A stretch of DNA of 13,754 nucleotides from Candidatus Poseidoniaceae archaeon (GTDB lineage: Archaea > Thermoplasmatota > Poseidoniia > Poseidoniales > Poseidoniaceae): assembly GCA_022425185.1 (NCBI GenBank), contig JAKMFY010000201.1:1-13754 (forward strand), written 5' to 3'. Shown here one piece after another: positions 1-6,833 of the stretch (position 1 is the stretch's first letter; every line of letters starts with the position of its first letter). The notes below the pieces were generated by a model. That model saw nothing but the letters and a program-made list of their open reading frames with translations, searched no databases and had not been told where the DNA came from. A program made the translations under genes and the position numbers.

Positions 1-725
1 TTCCTTTTTATTGCGTATTCAAGCACTATGATGAGTGTAGTAATCAGTATGATATTTGTTCCATTCCATCTTCCTGGGAGTGAGAGCAAAAGAACCAGAC
101 CTCCAATGCCATGAATACGTACACGCCACCAATCTTGTGTAGCATCTGTAATCAGCCCTGTGGAACCTGCACTTGTTGTTGCAAAAACCAAAATGAAGCC
201 AATCAGTAATGTCCAGAAAATTGATAATGCAAACACAAACATTTGAACAGCATCATATTGACTTGTAATCCCTATTTCGGAGTGAACACCATCACCAAAG
301 GAATACAATACTGGTATGACATGTAGGAACAGAATTGCAAGTAACGAATAAACTCCTAGAAGTGAGTAAGCAGTCCATTTTCGAAACATAATCTTCTCAT
401 TTTTAGTTAATCCCGATTGTGCAAATCTGTAAAATGAATGAACGATCAATGGAAGTATACAGATTACTGCAAGAAATACTGCAGTAAGCCAACGAACGAC
501 ACTCCACGATGCTGGTTCATATAGCGTGAGACATTCAGTTGTTTCACAAGGATTCATGAGGCCAAGAACCCACTGTAACACTTGATCAATTTGGGTCATC
601 AGTAGGCCGGTCAGAACAATAATGAGAACAAATACAAGCGTGGCTTGCTGCGTTAACAAGTTCAGATGTTCTTGAACAGTCAAATGGCGATCATTTTCCA
701 GTTGCAAACCACTTTGGGTTTTCAA
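1..725 (-). CDS. tatC: TatC-like membrane protein (3' end cut by window edge)
   Basis: This is a polytopic membrane protein of the TatC family, the receptor core of the twin-arginine translocase that exports folded proteins. 241 residues are visible; TatC is usually about 250, so only a few C-terminal residues are missing. About six hydrophobic segments are seen (near residues 28-43, 76-95, 117-142, 158-181, 205-217 and 223-238). Family hallmarks are the N-terminal T-V-Q-E-H-L, the first cytoplasmic loop with F101 and E110 (counterparts of E. coli F94 and E103), and the proline at 217. By hand alignment the E and R of the usual H-L-x-E-L-R start, the mid-protein glutamate (E. coli E170) and the late D/Q pair (D211, Q215) are absent. 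The start is a TTG: an in-frame TGA lies just upstream, no ATG fits, and a GAGG sits 8 bases before it, overlapping the preceding stop. It follows the Reeler-like gene by 10 bases, so the two are probably co-transcribed. It may be a divergent paralogue rather than the housekeeping TatC. Confidence 0.78.
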   Translation of the reverse strand, partial: MKTQSGLQLENDRHLTVQEHLNLLTQQATLVFVLIIVLTGLLMTQIDQVLQWVLGLMNPCETTECLTLYEPASWSVVRWLTAVFLAVICILPLIVHSFYRFAQSGLTKNEKIMFRKWTAYSLLGVYSLLAILFLHVIPVLYSFGDGVHSEIGITSQYDAVQMFVFALSIFWTLLIGFILVFATTSAGSTGLITDATQDWWRVRIHGIGGLVLLLSLPGRWNGTNIILITTLIIVLEYAIKR

Positions 726-733
726 TCAATCAG

Positions 734-737
734 CCTC
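734..737 (-). promoter_or_regulatory. Ribosome binding site deciding the TTG start of tatC-like gene
   Basis: GAGG on the minus strand overlaps the TGA stop of the upstream gene and lies 8 bases before a TTG codon at 725. An in-frame TGA immediately upstream of that TTG leaves no earlier start, so translation is probably coupled to the preceding gene. Confidence 0.55.
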
Positions 738-1701
738 ACACTAGATCTTCAGGATTTGGAGCTGCACGGGCTTGCACAATTGTTCGATAGACACCAAAGA
801 TGGCCCACAAAGCGCACATACCAAGAAGGAAACTGTAACCCCATGGTTGTGAGTCATCCACAGCCCATCCAAAGGCTAGGAGTAGACCCAATCCAAGTAT
901 TCCTCTTCTGATACCTTGAGGTACTGCGAGGCGCATATCCAGGTACTTTGGTCCTCCTCCGAACCTTCGTTCGTAGAATTCGCCCTGGACAACAGCACCG
1001 ACGAGGATGATTGCAAGAGTTGACCAGTAGAAGATGTTTCCATTTGAAAAGAAATCATCTGCGATTCCTTGTTGTCGTTCTGCCTCAGCAACTGCTGGAT
1101 CAATATCTGCTACAAAGAGAGATTCAAAGTCTCCAACACTAATTGTTCGTACTGCTAATCCTTCTTCATCATCATTTGTGGTCGTATCCGGAGCTGAGAT
1201 AAAGAACGAAAGAATATTCCATTTGTCTCCTTCATTTGCACCGTTTTGACCATCGACTGCATTGCCAACGAGGGAGAAAGAAACTTCTCCAACATCTTCT
1301 GTTGGTGCTGTCCATGAGACAGTCCATCCGTTGCCTACTTCTGAATGAGATACAGCTGAATTATCAGGTCCTGTTTGTTGAGAACCTTCTCCAGAAGTTA
1401 ACGTTCCAACACCGTAACTCCAAAGCATGAAGCCGCCATTATCGTAAGATGCATGTTGTAGGTCTATGACAAAGTCGTATGATACGCCGACGTCATAGGA
1501 GCGGGGGATCCCAGAAATTGATACAACCACTTCTGTCGAGGGCTGGCCGTTAACAGGTCCACCTACTCCATGGCAAGTACATCCTCCCTCAACAGTCAAA
1601 TCTCCTTGGCTGTTTTCCCAAGGAGGACCATTTGGATTTGCTATGACCGGAGCGATTAGGCACACGGCCAATAGAAGAATGAGTAGAGTACGTGAACGCA
1701 T
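736..1701 (-). CDS. Secreted/membrane protein with Reeler-like (choice-of-anchor V type) domain and CxCH motif
   Basis: The 321-residue product begins with a Sec-type signal peptide (R-S-R, then a hydrophobic run to about residue 21, ending V-I-A). It carries C40-T-C-H43, followed by a beta-rich domain of about residues 55-170. Its signatures, G-G-F-M-L, W-T-V-S-W-T-A-P and V-G-N-A-V-D-G ending in G-D, match the Reeler-like domain that NCBI calls choice-of-anchor V. Three hydrophobic segments (about 223-239, 266-279 and 286-306) close the protein, so the domain should face outside. In this family the N-terminal cysteines are normally C-x-x-C-H, a possible haem c or metal site; here the spacing is one residue short. 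The ATG at 1701 is chosen because GGAGG lies 7 bases upstream; the TTG at 1707 is too close to it. It lies between pntB (65 bases) and the tatC-like gene (10 bases). Its signal has no twin arginine, so it is not an obvious Tat substrate. Function is unknown; redox or metal binding is a guess. Confidence 0.72.
   Translation of the reverse strand: MRSRTLLILLLAVCLIAPVIANPNGPPWENSQGDLTVEGGCTCHGVGGPVNGQPSTEVVVSISGIPRSYDVGVSYDFVIDLQHASYDNGGFMLWSYGVGTLTSGEGSQQTGPDNSAVSHSEVGNGWTVSWTAPTEDVGEVSFSLVGNAVDGQNGANEGDKWNILSFFISAPDTTTNDDEEGLAVRTISVGDFESLFVADIDPAVAEAERQQGIADDFFSNGNIFYWSTLAIILVGAVVQGEFYERRFGGGPKYLDMRLAVPQGIRRGILGLGLLLAFGWAVDDSQPWGYSFLLGMCALWAIFGVYRTIVQARAAPNPEDLV
1573..1584 (-). other. C-T-C-H motif (non-canonical haem/metal-like site)
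   Basis: Codons for Cys-Thr-Cys-His lie just after the signal peptide of the Reeler-like protein, at residues 40-43. The standard cytochrome c haem motif is C-x-x-C-H, and this site has one residue between the cysteines. Whether it binds haem, another metal or forms a disulfide cannot be told from sequence. Confidence 0.5.
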
Positions 1702-1766
1702 GAGCAATCCTCCAATGTTACTGCCATCCCTAAGAGACCTTTCAACGTTCCTTATCCACCAATGAA

Positions 1767-3182
1767 TCAGATCTCTTTTATGGCGTTATTCAAACCAGTC
1801 ATCATGGCCTTTCCGTCACCGAATAACATCATTGTTTTATCCATGTAGAAGAGATCATTATCGACGCCAGCATATCCCACGGAGAGGGAACGCTTGATGA
1901 TGACAACGGTGCGTGCAGCATCAGCATCAATAATTGGCATACCTGCTAGAGGGCCCTCGCCACTTCGAGCAGCAGGGTTCGTTGTATCATTTGCACCAAT
2001 CACGATTGCAACATCACATTCTGGGAATTCTGAGTTTATTTCATCCATTTCAATCAGTTGTTCGTAGGGAACATTAGCTTCTGCGAGAAGTACGTTCATG
2101 TGGCCCGGCATACGTCCTGCAACTGGGTGGATGGCGTACTTGACTTCAGTATCGAATTTCTCTGAAATCAAATCAGCAAATTCTTTGACTTGGTGTTGAC
2201 ATTGCGATACTGCCATTCCGTATCCGGGAACGATGATGACTTTTTGAGCACCGTCGATCATCATGGCAACCTCATCCGCATCAGAACCAACTTTCGTACG
2301 TGTCAATGATTCTTTCTCACCTGAGCCACCAAAGGACTTGAACAACACATCAGCAAGTGTACGGTTCATTGCCTTACACATGATGAATGTCAGAATCAAT
2401 CCGGAAGCACCAACAAGGGAACCTGCGATGATGAGTGCAGAATTTCCTATAATGAATCCGGTGAATGCAGCTGCGATACCTGACAATGAATTCAGGAGCG
2501 ATACAACAACTGGCATATCCGCTCCGCCTATTGGCAGAACCAGCACGATCCCTAACAAACAAGAGATACCGATAATACTCCATAGATATGTTGTGTTTGT
2601 TGGGTCATCAATGCTTAGGTAGATGAGGACTGCTACGGAAATAACGAGCAATACCTTTACTGGATTGAGCCAAGAAGGACCCCATGTTGGTGTCTTAATC
2701 CACTTGCCAAAGACGCTTACTCCACCCTTGAGCTTGTACATTGCGAGAAGAGAACCAGTGAGTGTCATCCACCCAACAAGAGCAGATAGGCCTGCTGCAA
2801 CCATTGTTACAGTAAGCTCTAAGCCTGCAGGAACAGTTCCACCATCGATGTACTTCTGAATCTCAGAAAGAGCCACAAGTGCAGAGGCTGCACCGCCAAA
2901 TCCATTGAAGAGTGCGACGAGTTCTGGCATCCCGGTCATTTGAACCCGTACAGCCATTATGTATCCAATGAGTGATCCCAAGGCAATACCTGCACCGATT
3001 AATACCCATTCAGCATCGCCTGCAAGTTGCATGCTGAAGATTGTAGTAAGTACTGCAACAAGCATACCCAATGCACCGAGTTGGTTGCCGAATGGAGCCG
3101 TTCTCGGGTGTCCAAGTTTCTTTAAACCGAAGATGAATAAAGCAGCGGATAGTAAGTATCCAAGTGCAACCCAATCCTCCAT
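1767..3182 (-). CDS. pntB: NAD(P)(+) transhydrogenase, beta subunit
   Basis: This is the beta subunit of the membrane-bound proton-translocating transhydrogenase, which couples proton movement to hydride transfer from NADH to NADP+. The 471-residue protein (E. coli PntB is 462) has an N-terminal membrane domain II with about nine helices (residues 3-275) and a cytoplasmic NADP-binding domain III. The latter shows G320-Y-G-M-A-V, H352-P-V-A-G-R-M-P-G-H, G397-A-N-D-T-T-N-P-A-A and the K430-R-S to L-F-Y446 segment with G-Y-A-G. In the M-P-E-L-V-A helix, the position of E. coli His91 is Asn, as I recall for many three-subunit enzymes. The start was moved inward from 3212 to the ATG at 3182: GAGGTG lies 6 bases upstream and the pntAB stop is 1 base away, implying coupled translation. 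It is the last transhydrogenase gene of the pnt operon. Confidence 0.96.
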   Translation of the reverse strand: MEDWVALGYLLSAALFIFGLKKLGHPRTAPFGNQLGALGMLVAVLTTIFSMQLAGDAEWVLIGAGIALGSLIGYIMAVRVQMTGMPELVALFNGFGGAASALVALSEIQKYIDGGTVPAGLELTVTMVAAGLSALVGWMTLTGSLLAMYKLKGGVSVFGKWIKTPTWGPSWLNPVKVLLVISVAVLIYLSIDDPTNTTYLWSIIGISCLLGIVLVLPIGGADMPVVVSLLNSLSGIAAAFTGFIIGNSALIIAGSLVGASGLILTFIMCKAMNRTLADVLFKSFGGSGEKESLTRTKVGSDADEVAMMIDGAQKVIIVPGYGMAVSQCQHQVKEFADLISEKFDTEVKYAIHPVAGRMPGHMNVLLAEANVPYEQLIEMDEINSEFPECDVAIVIGANDTTNPAARSGEGPLAGMPIIDADAARTVVIIKRSLSVGYAGVDNDLFYMDKTMMLFGDGKAMMTGLNNAIKEI

Positions 3183-3183
3183 C

Positions 3184-3495
3184 TCAAGCACCTCTTCTCT
3201 TCTTTCCAGCAATCATGTTCAACATACGATTGGTTACCAAGAACCCGCCTACAACATTGATCATTGCCAAGACAACAGCAACAAAAGCAAGTATTCCAGA
3301 TATCTCAGTATTTCCTGAATCATATGCTACATTAGCACCGATAAGAGCACCAATAATTGAAATTCCAGATATTGCATTTGCACCGCTCATCAGGGGTGTG
3401 TGAAGTGTTGCAGGGACCTTTGTAATCAATTCAAATCCGAGGAAAATTGCGAGTACGAACAATGTTATGTTTCCAATTAAAAATTCTGGTGTCAT
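3184..3495 (-). CDS. pntAB: NAD(P)(+) transhydrogenase, small alpha (membrane) subunit
   Basis: This 103-residue protein corresponds to the C-terminal membrane part of E. coli PntA, here a separate subunit as in Rhodospirillum rubrum and Thermus. It has about three helices (residues 5-23, 40-57 and 68-88) and the very conserved family segment K-V-P-A-T-L-H-T-P-L-M-S-G-A-N-A-I-S-G at residues 26-44. His32 in that segment corresponds, from memory, to the histidine in the Thermus alpha2 subunit implicated in proton transfer, which fits the Asn found at the E. coli His91 position of PntB. Its ATG overlaps the pntAA stop in an ATGA arrangement, and its own stop is 1 base before pntB, so the three subunits should be made together. 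A short basic tail (K-K-R-R) ends the protein on the cytoplasmic side. Confidence 0.95.
   Translation of the reverse strand: MTPEFLIGNITLFVLAIFLGFELITKVPATLHTPLMSGANAISGISIIGALIGANVAYDSGNTEISGILAFVAVVLAMINVVGGFLVTNRMLNMIAGKKRRGA
3189..3194 (-). promoter_or_regulatory. Ribosome binding site of pntB
   Basis: GAGGTG on the minus strand lies inside the end of pntAB, 6 bases before the ATG at 3182. It decides between this start and an upstream in-frame ATG at 3212 that would add ten charged residues before the first membrane helix. Confidence 0.7.
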
Positions 3496-4655
3496 TCAAG
3501 TGCACCTCCTAGTCGAGTTTGTTTAGGATGTAACTCTCCATCTTTGCAGATGAGTACCCCACCCATTCCATTAACATAGAAATCGCTTCCTTCTGGAGCT
3601 CCGACAAGAATGTCATCATCCTCCGAAATTTTGACTTCGCCTTCATCGACTAATGATGTGATGAATGTTGTTAGATTGTTTGAGTAAAGCATGCTCGCTG
3701 TTGTTGCAATTGTTCCAGGAAGGTTTGAGGTTCCGACAATGATTACGCCGTTATCTGTGGTGATGACTTCACCCGCAACAGTATCTTCGCAATTTCCTCC
3801 AACATCTGCGTTCATGTCGACAACGACTGCTCCTGATTTGAAATTCTGAACTGCAGAAGAAGGAACAGTGATGGGCGCTGGCCGCCCGAATATACGTGCT
3901 GTAGTGACAATGATATCAGCATCAGATGCAACACCACAAACCGTGTCGTTTACTTTCTGAATAAATTCAGGAGTGAGGGGTTTAGCATAACCGGCCTCAT
4001 CTTCAAAATCATCCATTCCATCAACTTCAATGAATCGCCCACCAACAGATTCTATTTGCTCTGCTGCTGATTTACGAACATCGGATGCGTAAACAATAGC
4101 ACCCAGGCGCTTAGCCGTTGCGATTGCTTGTAATCCTGCGACACCAGATCCCATGATAACGACCTTTGCAGGTCGGACAGTTCCGGCAGATGTTGTCATC
4201 ATCGGGATTCCCTTCGGGACTTGGGATGCCCCAAGCAAAACAGCTTTGTATCCAGAAAGATTGTCTTGACTCGAATTAACATCCATTGATTGAGCACGAC
4301 TCAATCGGCGAGGAATCATATCCATAGACAGCAACGTTATGTTCGACTTGATGCAATCTTTGACGTGTTGAGGATTTCGGAATGGATCAGAGACACAAGC
4401 TAATGTTGTTCCTTCAGCGAGACCATCAACCCCAGGGAATCTGATTGTGATGAGATTAGCACAAGCGAGTGCTTCTTCTCTTGTCCCAACAGTCGCTCCA
4501 GCTTTTGTGTATTCTTCATCAGAATAATTGGCCAATCTACCTGCACCGGATTCAATAACAACTTCAAAGCCTGCTTTGAGTAATTTTTTCATGCTTGTTG
4601 GTACGATTGCAACTCGAGTTTCTTCAGCGGGTTCTTTTAGCACTCCCAACTTCAT
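3492..4655 (-). CDS. pntAA: NAD(P)(+) transhydrogenase, soluble alpha subunit (NAD-binding domain I)
   Basis: This is the 387-residue cytoplasmic NAD(H)-binding subunit; related to alanine dehydrogenase. It opens with K-L-G-V-L-K-E and E-T-R-V-A-I-V-P-T, typical of the family. The Rossmann motif G169-S-G-V-A-G174 is followed by D192 at the end of the next strand, suiting NAD(H). The mobile substrate loop keeps the residues known as Arg127, Gln132, Asp135 and Ser138 in R. rubrum (here R117, Q122, D125, S128), so the subunit looks active. The ATG at 4655 is chosen over one at 4682 because AGGTG lies 5 bases before it and because the family starts with this M-K-L-G-V sequence. It is the first gene of the pntAA-pntAB-pntB operon, overlapping pntAB by 4 bases, and is divergent from malate dehydrogenase. 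Confidence 0.96.
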   Translation of the reverse strand: MKLGVLKEPAEETRVAIVPTSMKKLLKAGFEVVIESGAGRLANYSDEEYTKAGATVGTREEALACANLITIRFPGVDGLAEGTTLACVSDPFRNPQHVKDCIKSNITLLSMDMIPRRLSRAQSMDVNSSQDNLSGYKAVLLGASQVPKGIPMMTTSAGTVRPAKVVIMGSGVAGLQAIATAKRLGAIVYASDVRKSAAEQIESVGGRFIEVDGMDDFEDEAGYAKPLTPEFIQKVNDTVCGVASDADIIVTTARIFGRPAPITVPSSAVQNFKSGAVVVDMNADVGGNCEDTVAGEVITTDNGVIIVGTSNLPGTIATTASMLYSNNLTTFITSLVDEGEVKISEDDDILVGAPEGSDFYVNGMGGVLICKDGELHPKQTRLGGALE

Positions 4656-4787
4656 AATTACACCTATGTTTCGCCCAACCATAGGGGGTTCTTCAATGCC
4701 ACCCTCTATCTCGATGGAGAATTTGTTTGGTACGAACCATTGGAATTAAAGAGCGTCTCGTTCAGAGAATAAAATGAGGAGAGAATA
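4656..4787. promoter_or_regulatory. Divergent promoter region between pntAA and mdh
   Basis: The 132-base gap separates the two 5' ends and must hold promoters for both directions. I see ribosome binding sites (AGGTG for pntAA, GAGGAG at 4776-4781 for mdh) but no convincing archaeal TATA box or BRE. An A/T run at 4743-4750 is a weak candidate for the mdh side only. No clear operator palindrome was found. Confidence 0.35.
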
Positions 4788-5726
4788 ATGTCCCGTGGAA
4801 GCCGTAAAATTGCAGTAATTGGAGCAGGAAATGTAGGTGCAACTTGTGCCTTTGTTCTATCAAATATGAAAATCGCAGATATTGTACTTCTCGACATCTA
4901 TGAAGGATTTGCAAAAGGAAAAGCACTGGATATGAGTCAGAACGCTAACGTCTTAAATTATAACGGAACCATTACCGGCACATCGTCCTATGAGGATATT
5001 GCTGGTTCAGATGTTGTCGTCGTTACAAGCGGATTTCCAAGACAACCTGGTATGACTCGAGAAGATCTTATCGGAAAGAATGCGGAAATTATAGCACAAG
5101 TTGGTGCAGGTATACGTGATCACGCACCAGATGCAGTTGTCATCGTTGTTACAAATCCACTTGACCTCATGACCTATCACATGCAGAAGGTTACAGGATT
5201 CCCATCCAACCGCGTTATTGGTCAAGCAGGTGTACTTGATAGCGCCCGTATGGCTCATTTTATTGCTCTGGAATTGGGATGTGCTGAAGAAGATGTAAGC
5301 CCAATGGTTTTGGGCGGTCATGGTGATACCATGGTCCCTCTTCCAAGATACACAACTGTTGGTGGCATTCCTATTACCCAACTCATGAGCCAAGAGAGGA
5401 TTGATGCTATTGCAGCCCGTACTGCAAGTGGTGGCGGAGAGATTGTCAAACTCCTTGAACGTGGATCTGCATTTTACGCCCCGGGTTCTGCAGCAGCAAT
5501 AATGGCAGAGTCCGTTCTAAACAACCGCCGTCGTTTGTTACCCGCATCATGTCACCTCACCGGCCAGTATGGTCTCGAAGAAGTTTACATCGGCGTGCCA
5601 TGTTTATTGGGGTCAAATGGCGTTGAGCAAATCTTCGAACTTGATCTTTCAGAAGACGAGCTTGCTTCACTTCAAGAATCTGGAAACTTTTACAAGAATC
5701 AACTCAAAGATGTACTCGGCTATTGA
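4788..5726 (+). CDS. mdh: Malate dehydrogenase (LDH-like type)
   Basis: This 312-residue enzyme reversibly oxidises malate to oxaloacetate in the cytosol (TCA cycle). The NAD fold is shown by G12-A-G-N-V-G17 and D36 at the end of strand 2, which favours NAD over NADP. In the active-site loop, R85 in F-P-R-Q-P-G-M-T-R marks malate rather than lactate specificity, and R91 follows. D151 and R154 in L-D-S-A-R and the catalytic H178 in G-G-H-G-D are present, as is N123 in V-T-N-P. Length matches LDH-like MDHs of archaea and many bacteria. The start is supported by GAGGAG 6 bases upstream. It is transcribed alone, divergent from the transhydrogenase and converging on the YgfZ-like gene with 21 bases between stops. 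NADH made here could feed the transhydrogenase. Confidence 0.96.
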   Translation: MSRGSRKIAVIGAGNVGATCAFVLSNMKIADIVLLDIYEGFAKGKALDMSQNANVLNYNGTITGTSSYEDIAGSDVVVVTSGFPRQPGMTREDLIGKNAEIIAQVGAGIRDHAPDAVVIVVTNPLDLMTYHMQKVTGFPSNRVIGQAGVLDSARMAHFIALELGCAEEDVSPMVLGGHGDTMVPLPRYTTVGGIPITQLMSQERIDAIAARTASGGGEIVKLLERGSAFYAPGSAAAIMAESVLNNRRRLLPASCHLTGQYGLEEVYIGVPCLLGSNGVEQIFELDLSEDELASLQESGNFYKNQLKDVLGY

Positions 5727-5747
5727 TTTGACGAACATTTGCCAACA

Positions 5748-6401
5748 TCAGTCCACTTTACGAATAACAAGGGAATGCGTTTTGCCGCATGTAATAGCAT
5801 CATCCGGTTCGCCATCCACTCGAATTAGGGATTTACCCATCTTGTTTCGACTTCGCATACGTGTGAGAATTTCCTGTCCAATGTAACACCCTTTGGCTTC
5901 ATGAACCAACTCATCTAAACCACAATTAAACGGATGAACTAATGGAGTAATCTCGAATCCCTGATGAGGGATGAGTTGTTCTACTCTGTAATTGTTAAAT
6001 TCATCTTTAGTAAGCGTCGAGGTAATATCCTCAGAATTAGGGGCTACAATAATCCAGCCTCTGAATGTATTCACGACGGTTATGTTATTCGATTGAGGGT
6101 ATTTATCGAATGAAATGTATACTTTGTTAAACTCAGAAATATCTCTCATAACAACATCCTGTTGAAGAATTCTAGAATTGAGATGATTGAGTAAATTGTT
6201 TTTATATGGATTATGCCCAACTAGAGCCACGTTTTCTCCAACAATGATGACTTCAACCATATCGATGATCTTAGCATTGGTATTTGTAAAAACCGTAGTA
6301 CAGGTTCCATTGACTTTGTTTGTAGAGAGTCCATCTAAGAATTGCAGGCAATCTCTTCCCGACAGAAGTAAGACGTAGGAATCGAGCTGATACACTCTCA
6401 T
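5748..6401 (-). CDS. YgfZ/IBA57-like folate-binding protein (GcvT-like), short form
   Basis: This 217-residue member of the GcvT-related YgfZ/COG0354 family takes part, in bacteria and mitochondria (IBA57), in maturing [4Fe-4S] proteins with A-type carriers. The diagnostic K170-G-C-Y-I-G-Q-E177 is intact, preceded by I-P-H-Q-G-F-E-I and G-L-D-E-L-V, and the N-terminus shows the usual F-L-D-G-L-S-T-N-K-V. The protein ends about 40 residues after the motif, whereas E. coli YgfZ (326 residues) has a longer C-terminal barrel. The mdh gene begins 21 bases beyond the stop on the other strand, so the short end is not a window artefact and no frameshift is evident. The ATG has GAGGA just upstream, overlapping the end of the Fe-S carrier gene 9 bases away; the two are surely one operon, which supports the Fe-S role. 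The CDS has a rather lower GC content than its neighbours. Confidence 0.83.
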   Translation of the reverse strand: MRVYQLDSYVLLLSGRDCLQFLDGLSTNKVNGTCTTVFTNTNAKIIDMVEVIIVGENVALVGHNPYKNNLLNHLNSRILQQDVVMRDISEFNKVYISFDKYPQSNNITVVNTFRGWIIVAPNSEDITSTLTKDEFNNYRVEQLIPHQGFEITPLVHPFNCGLDELVHEAKGCYIGQEILTRMRSRNKMGKSLIRVDGEPDDAITCGKTHSLVIRKVD

Positions 6402-6410
6402 GAGCGTTCC

Positions 6411-6791
6411 TCAAGCAAAGGATTCGCCACAGCCACACGAACTGGATGCGTTTGGATTGTTAATTTTGAACCCACCGCCCATTAATCGATCGACATAATC
6501 AACTTCGATTCCATCAAGTAGATGTGAAGATGCATTAGGGACTAAGACTCTAAATCCAGAGATTACGAGTTCTTGACAATCGATATCTGTGTTTTCGACG
6601 ATTTGTAAATCATACATGTACCCTGAACATCCACCTGATAATACGCCAACGAGCAAGGCATGACTTCTGTCATCACCAAAGGCTTCAGTAAGCATATCAA
6701 TGGCTTTATCCGTGATGGTTAGATTAGCATCAACCACCTTTGGCTTGATGACTTCAATTGCAGGTGCAGTCTCGCATGTTCCACAGTCCAT
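6411..6791 (-). CDS. A-type Fe-S cluster carrier (IscA/ErpA/HesB family)
   Basis: This 126-residue protein has the full A-type signature: C55 in G-G-C-S-G-Y and C119/C121 in S-C-G-C-G near the C-terminus, the three cysteines that hold an Fe-S cluster or iron for delivery to apoproteins. The conserved L-L-D-G-I-E-V-D-Y-V and G-G-G-F-K-I-N-N-P-N segments are present. It also has an unusual N-terminal M-D-C-G-T-C (C3, C6) and a linker of about 15 residues before the core. The ATG at 6791 has no strong ribosome binding site, only GGGT 5 bases upstream, and no in-frame ATG, GTG or TTG lies between it and the stop of the upstream TPR gene. It sits 42 bases after the TPR gene and 9 before the YgfZ-like gene. 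Subtype (IscA, ErpA, SufA) cannot be decided. Confidence 0.92.
   Translation of the reverse strand: MDCGTCETAPAIEVIKPKVVDANLTITDKAIDMLTEAFGDDRSHALLVGVLSGGCSGYMYDLQIVENTDIDCQELVISGFRVLVPNASSHLLDGIEVDYVDRLMGGGFKINNPNASSSCGCGESFA
6774..6785 (-). other. Extra N-terminal CxxC in the A-type carrier
   Basis: Codons for Cys-Gly-Thr-Cys occupy residues 3-6 of the A-type Fe-S carrier, ahead of the conserved core. Canonical family members begin close to the core and lack this pair. It could bind metal, form a disulfide or be a relay site; none of these is shown by the sequence. Confidence 0.55.
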
Positions 6792-6833
6792 GGTTACCCG
6801 AAGTATCGGTGCATTATGAACCTGACTTCTAAT

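Noticed and set aside
1573..1584. Calling the Reeler-like protein a cytochrome c
   Set aside because: The motif is C-x-C-H, not C-x-x-C-H, and no distal ligand or cytochrome fold is visible. The domain signatures are those of the Reeler-like family.
5007..5393. 128-codon open frame on the minus strand inside mdh
   Set aside because: It lies wholly opposite a strongly conserved enzyme, its translation is rich in C/H/N/W with no domain, and it lacks a convincing ribosome binding site.
5727..5747. Bidirectional terminator between mdh and the YgfZ-like gene
   Set aside because: The 21-base gap contains no stem-loop and only a three-base T run.
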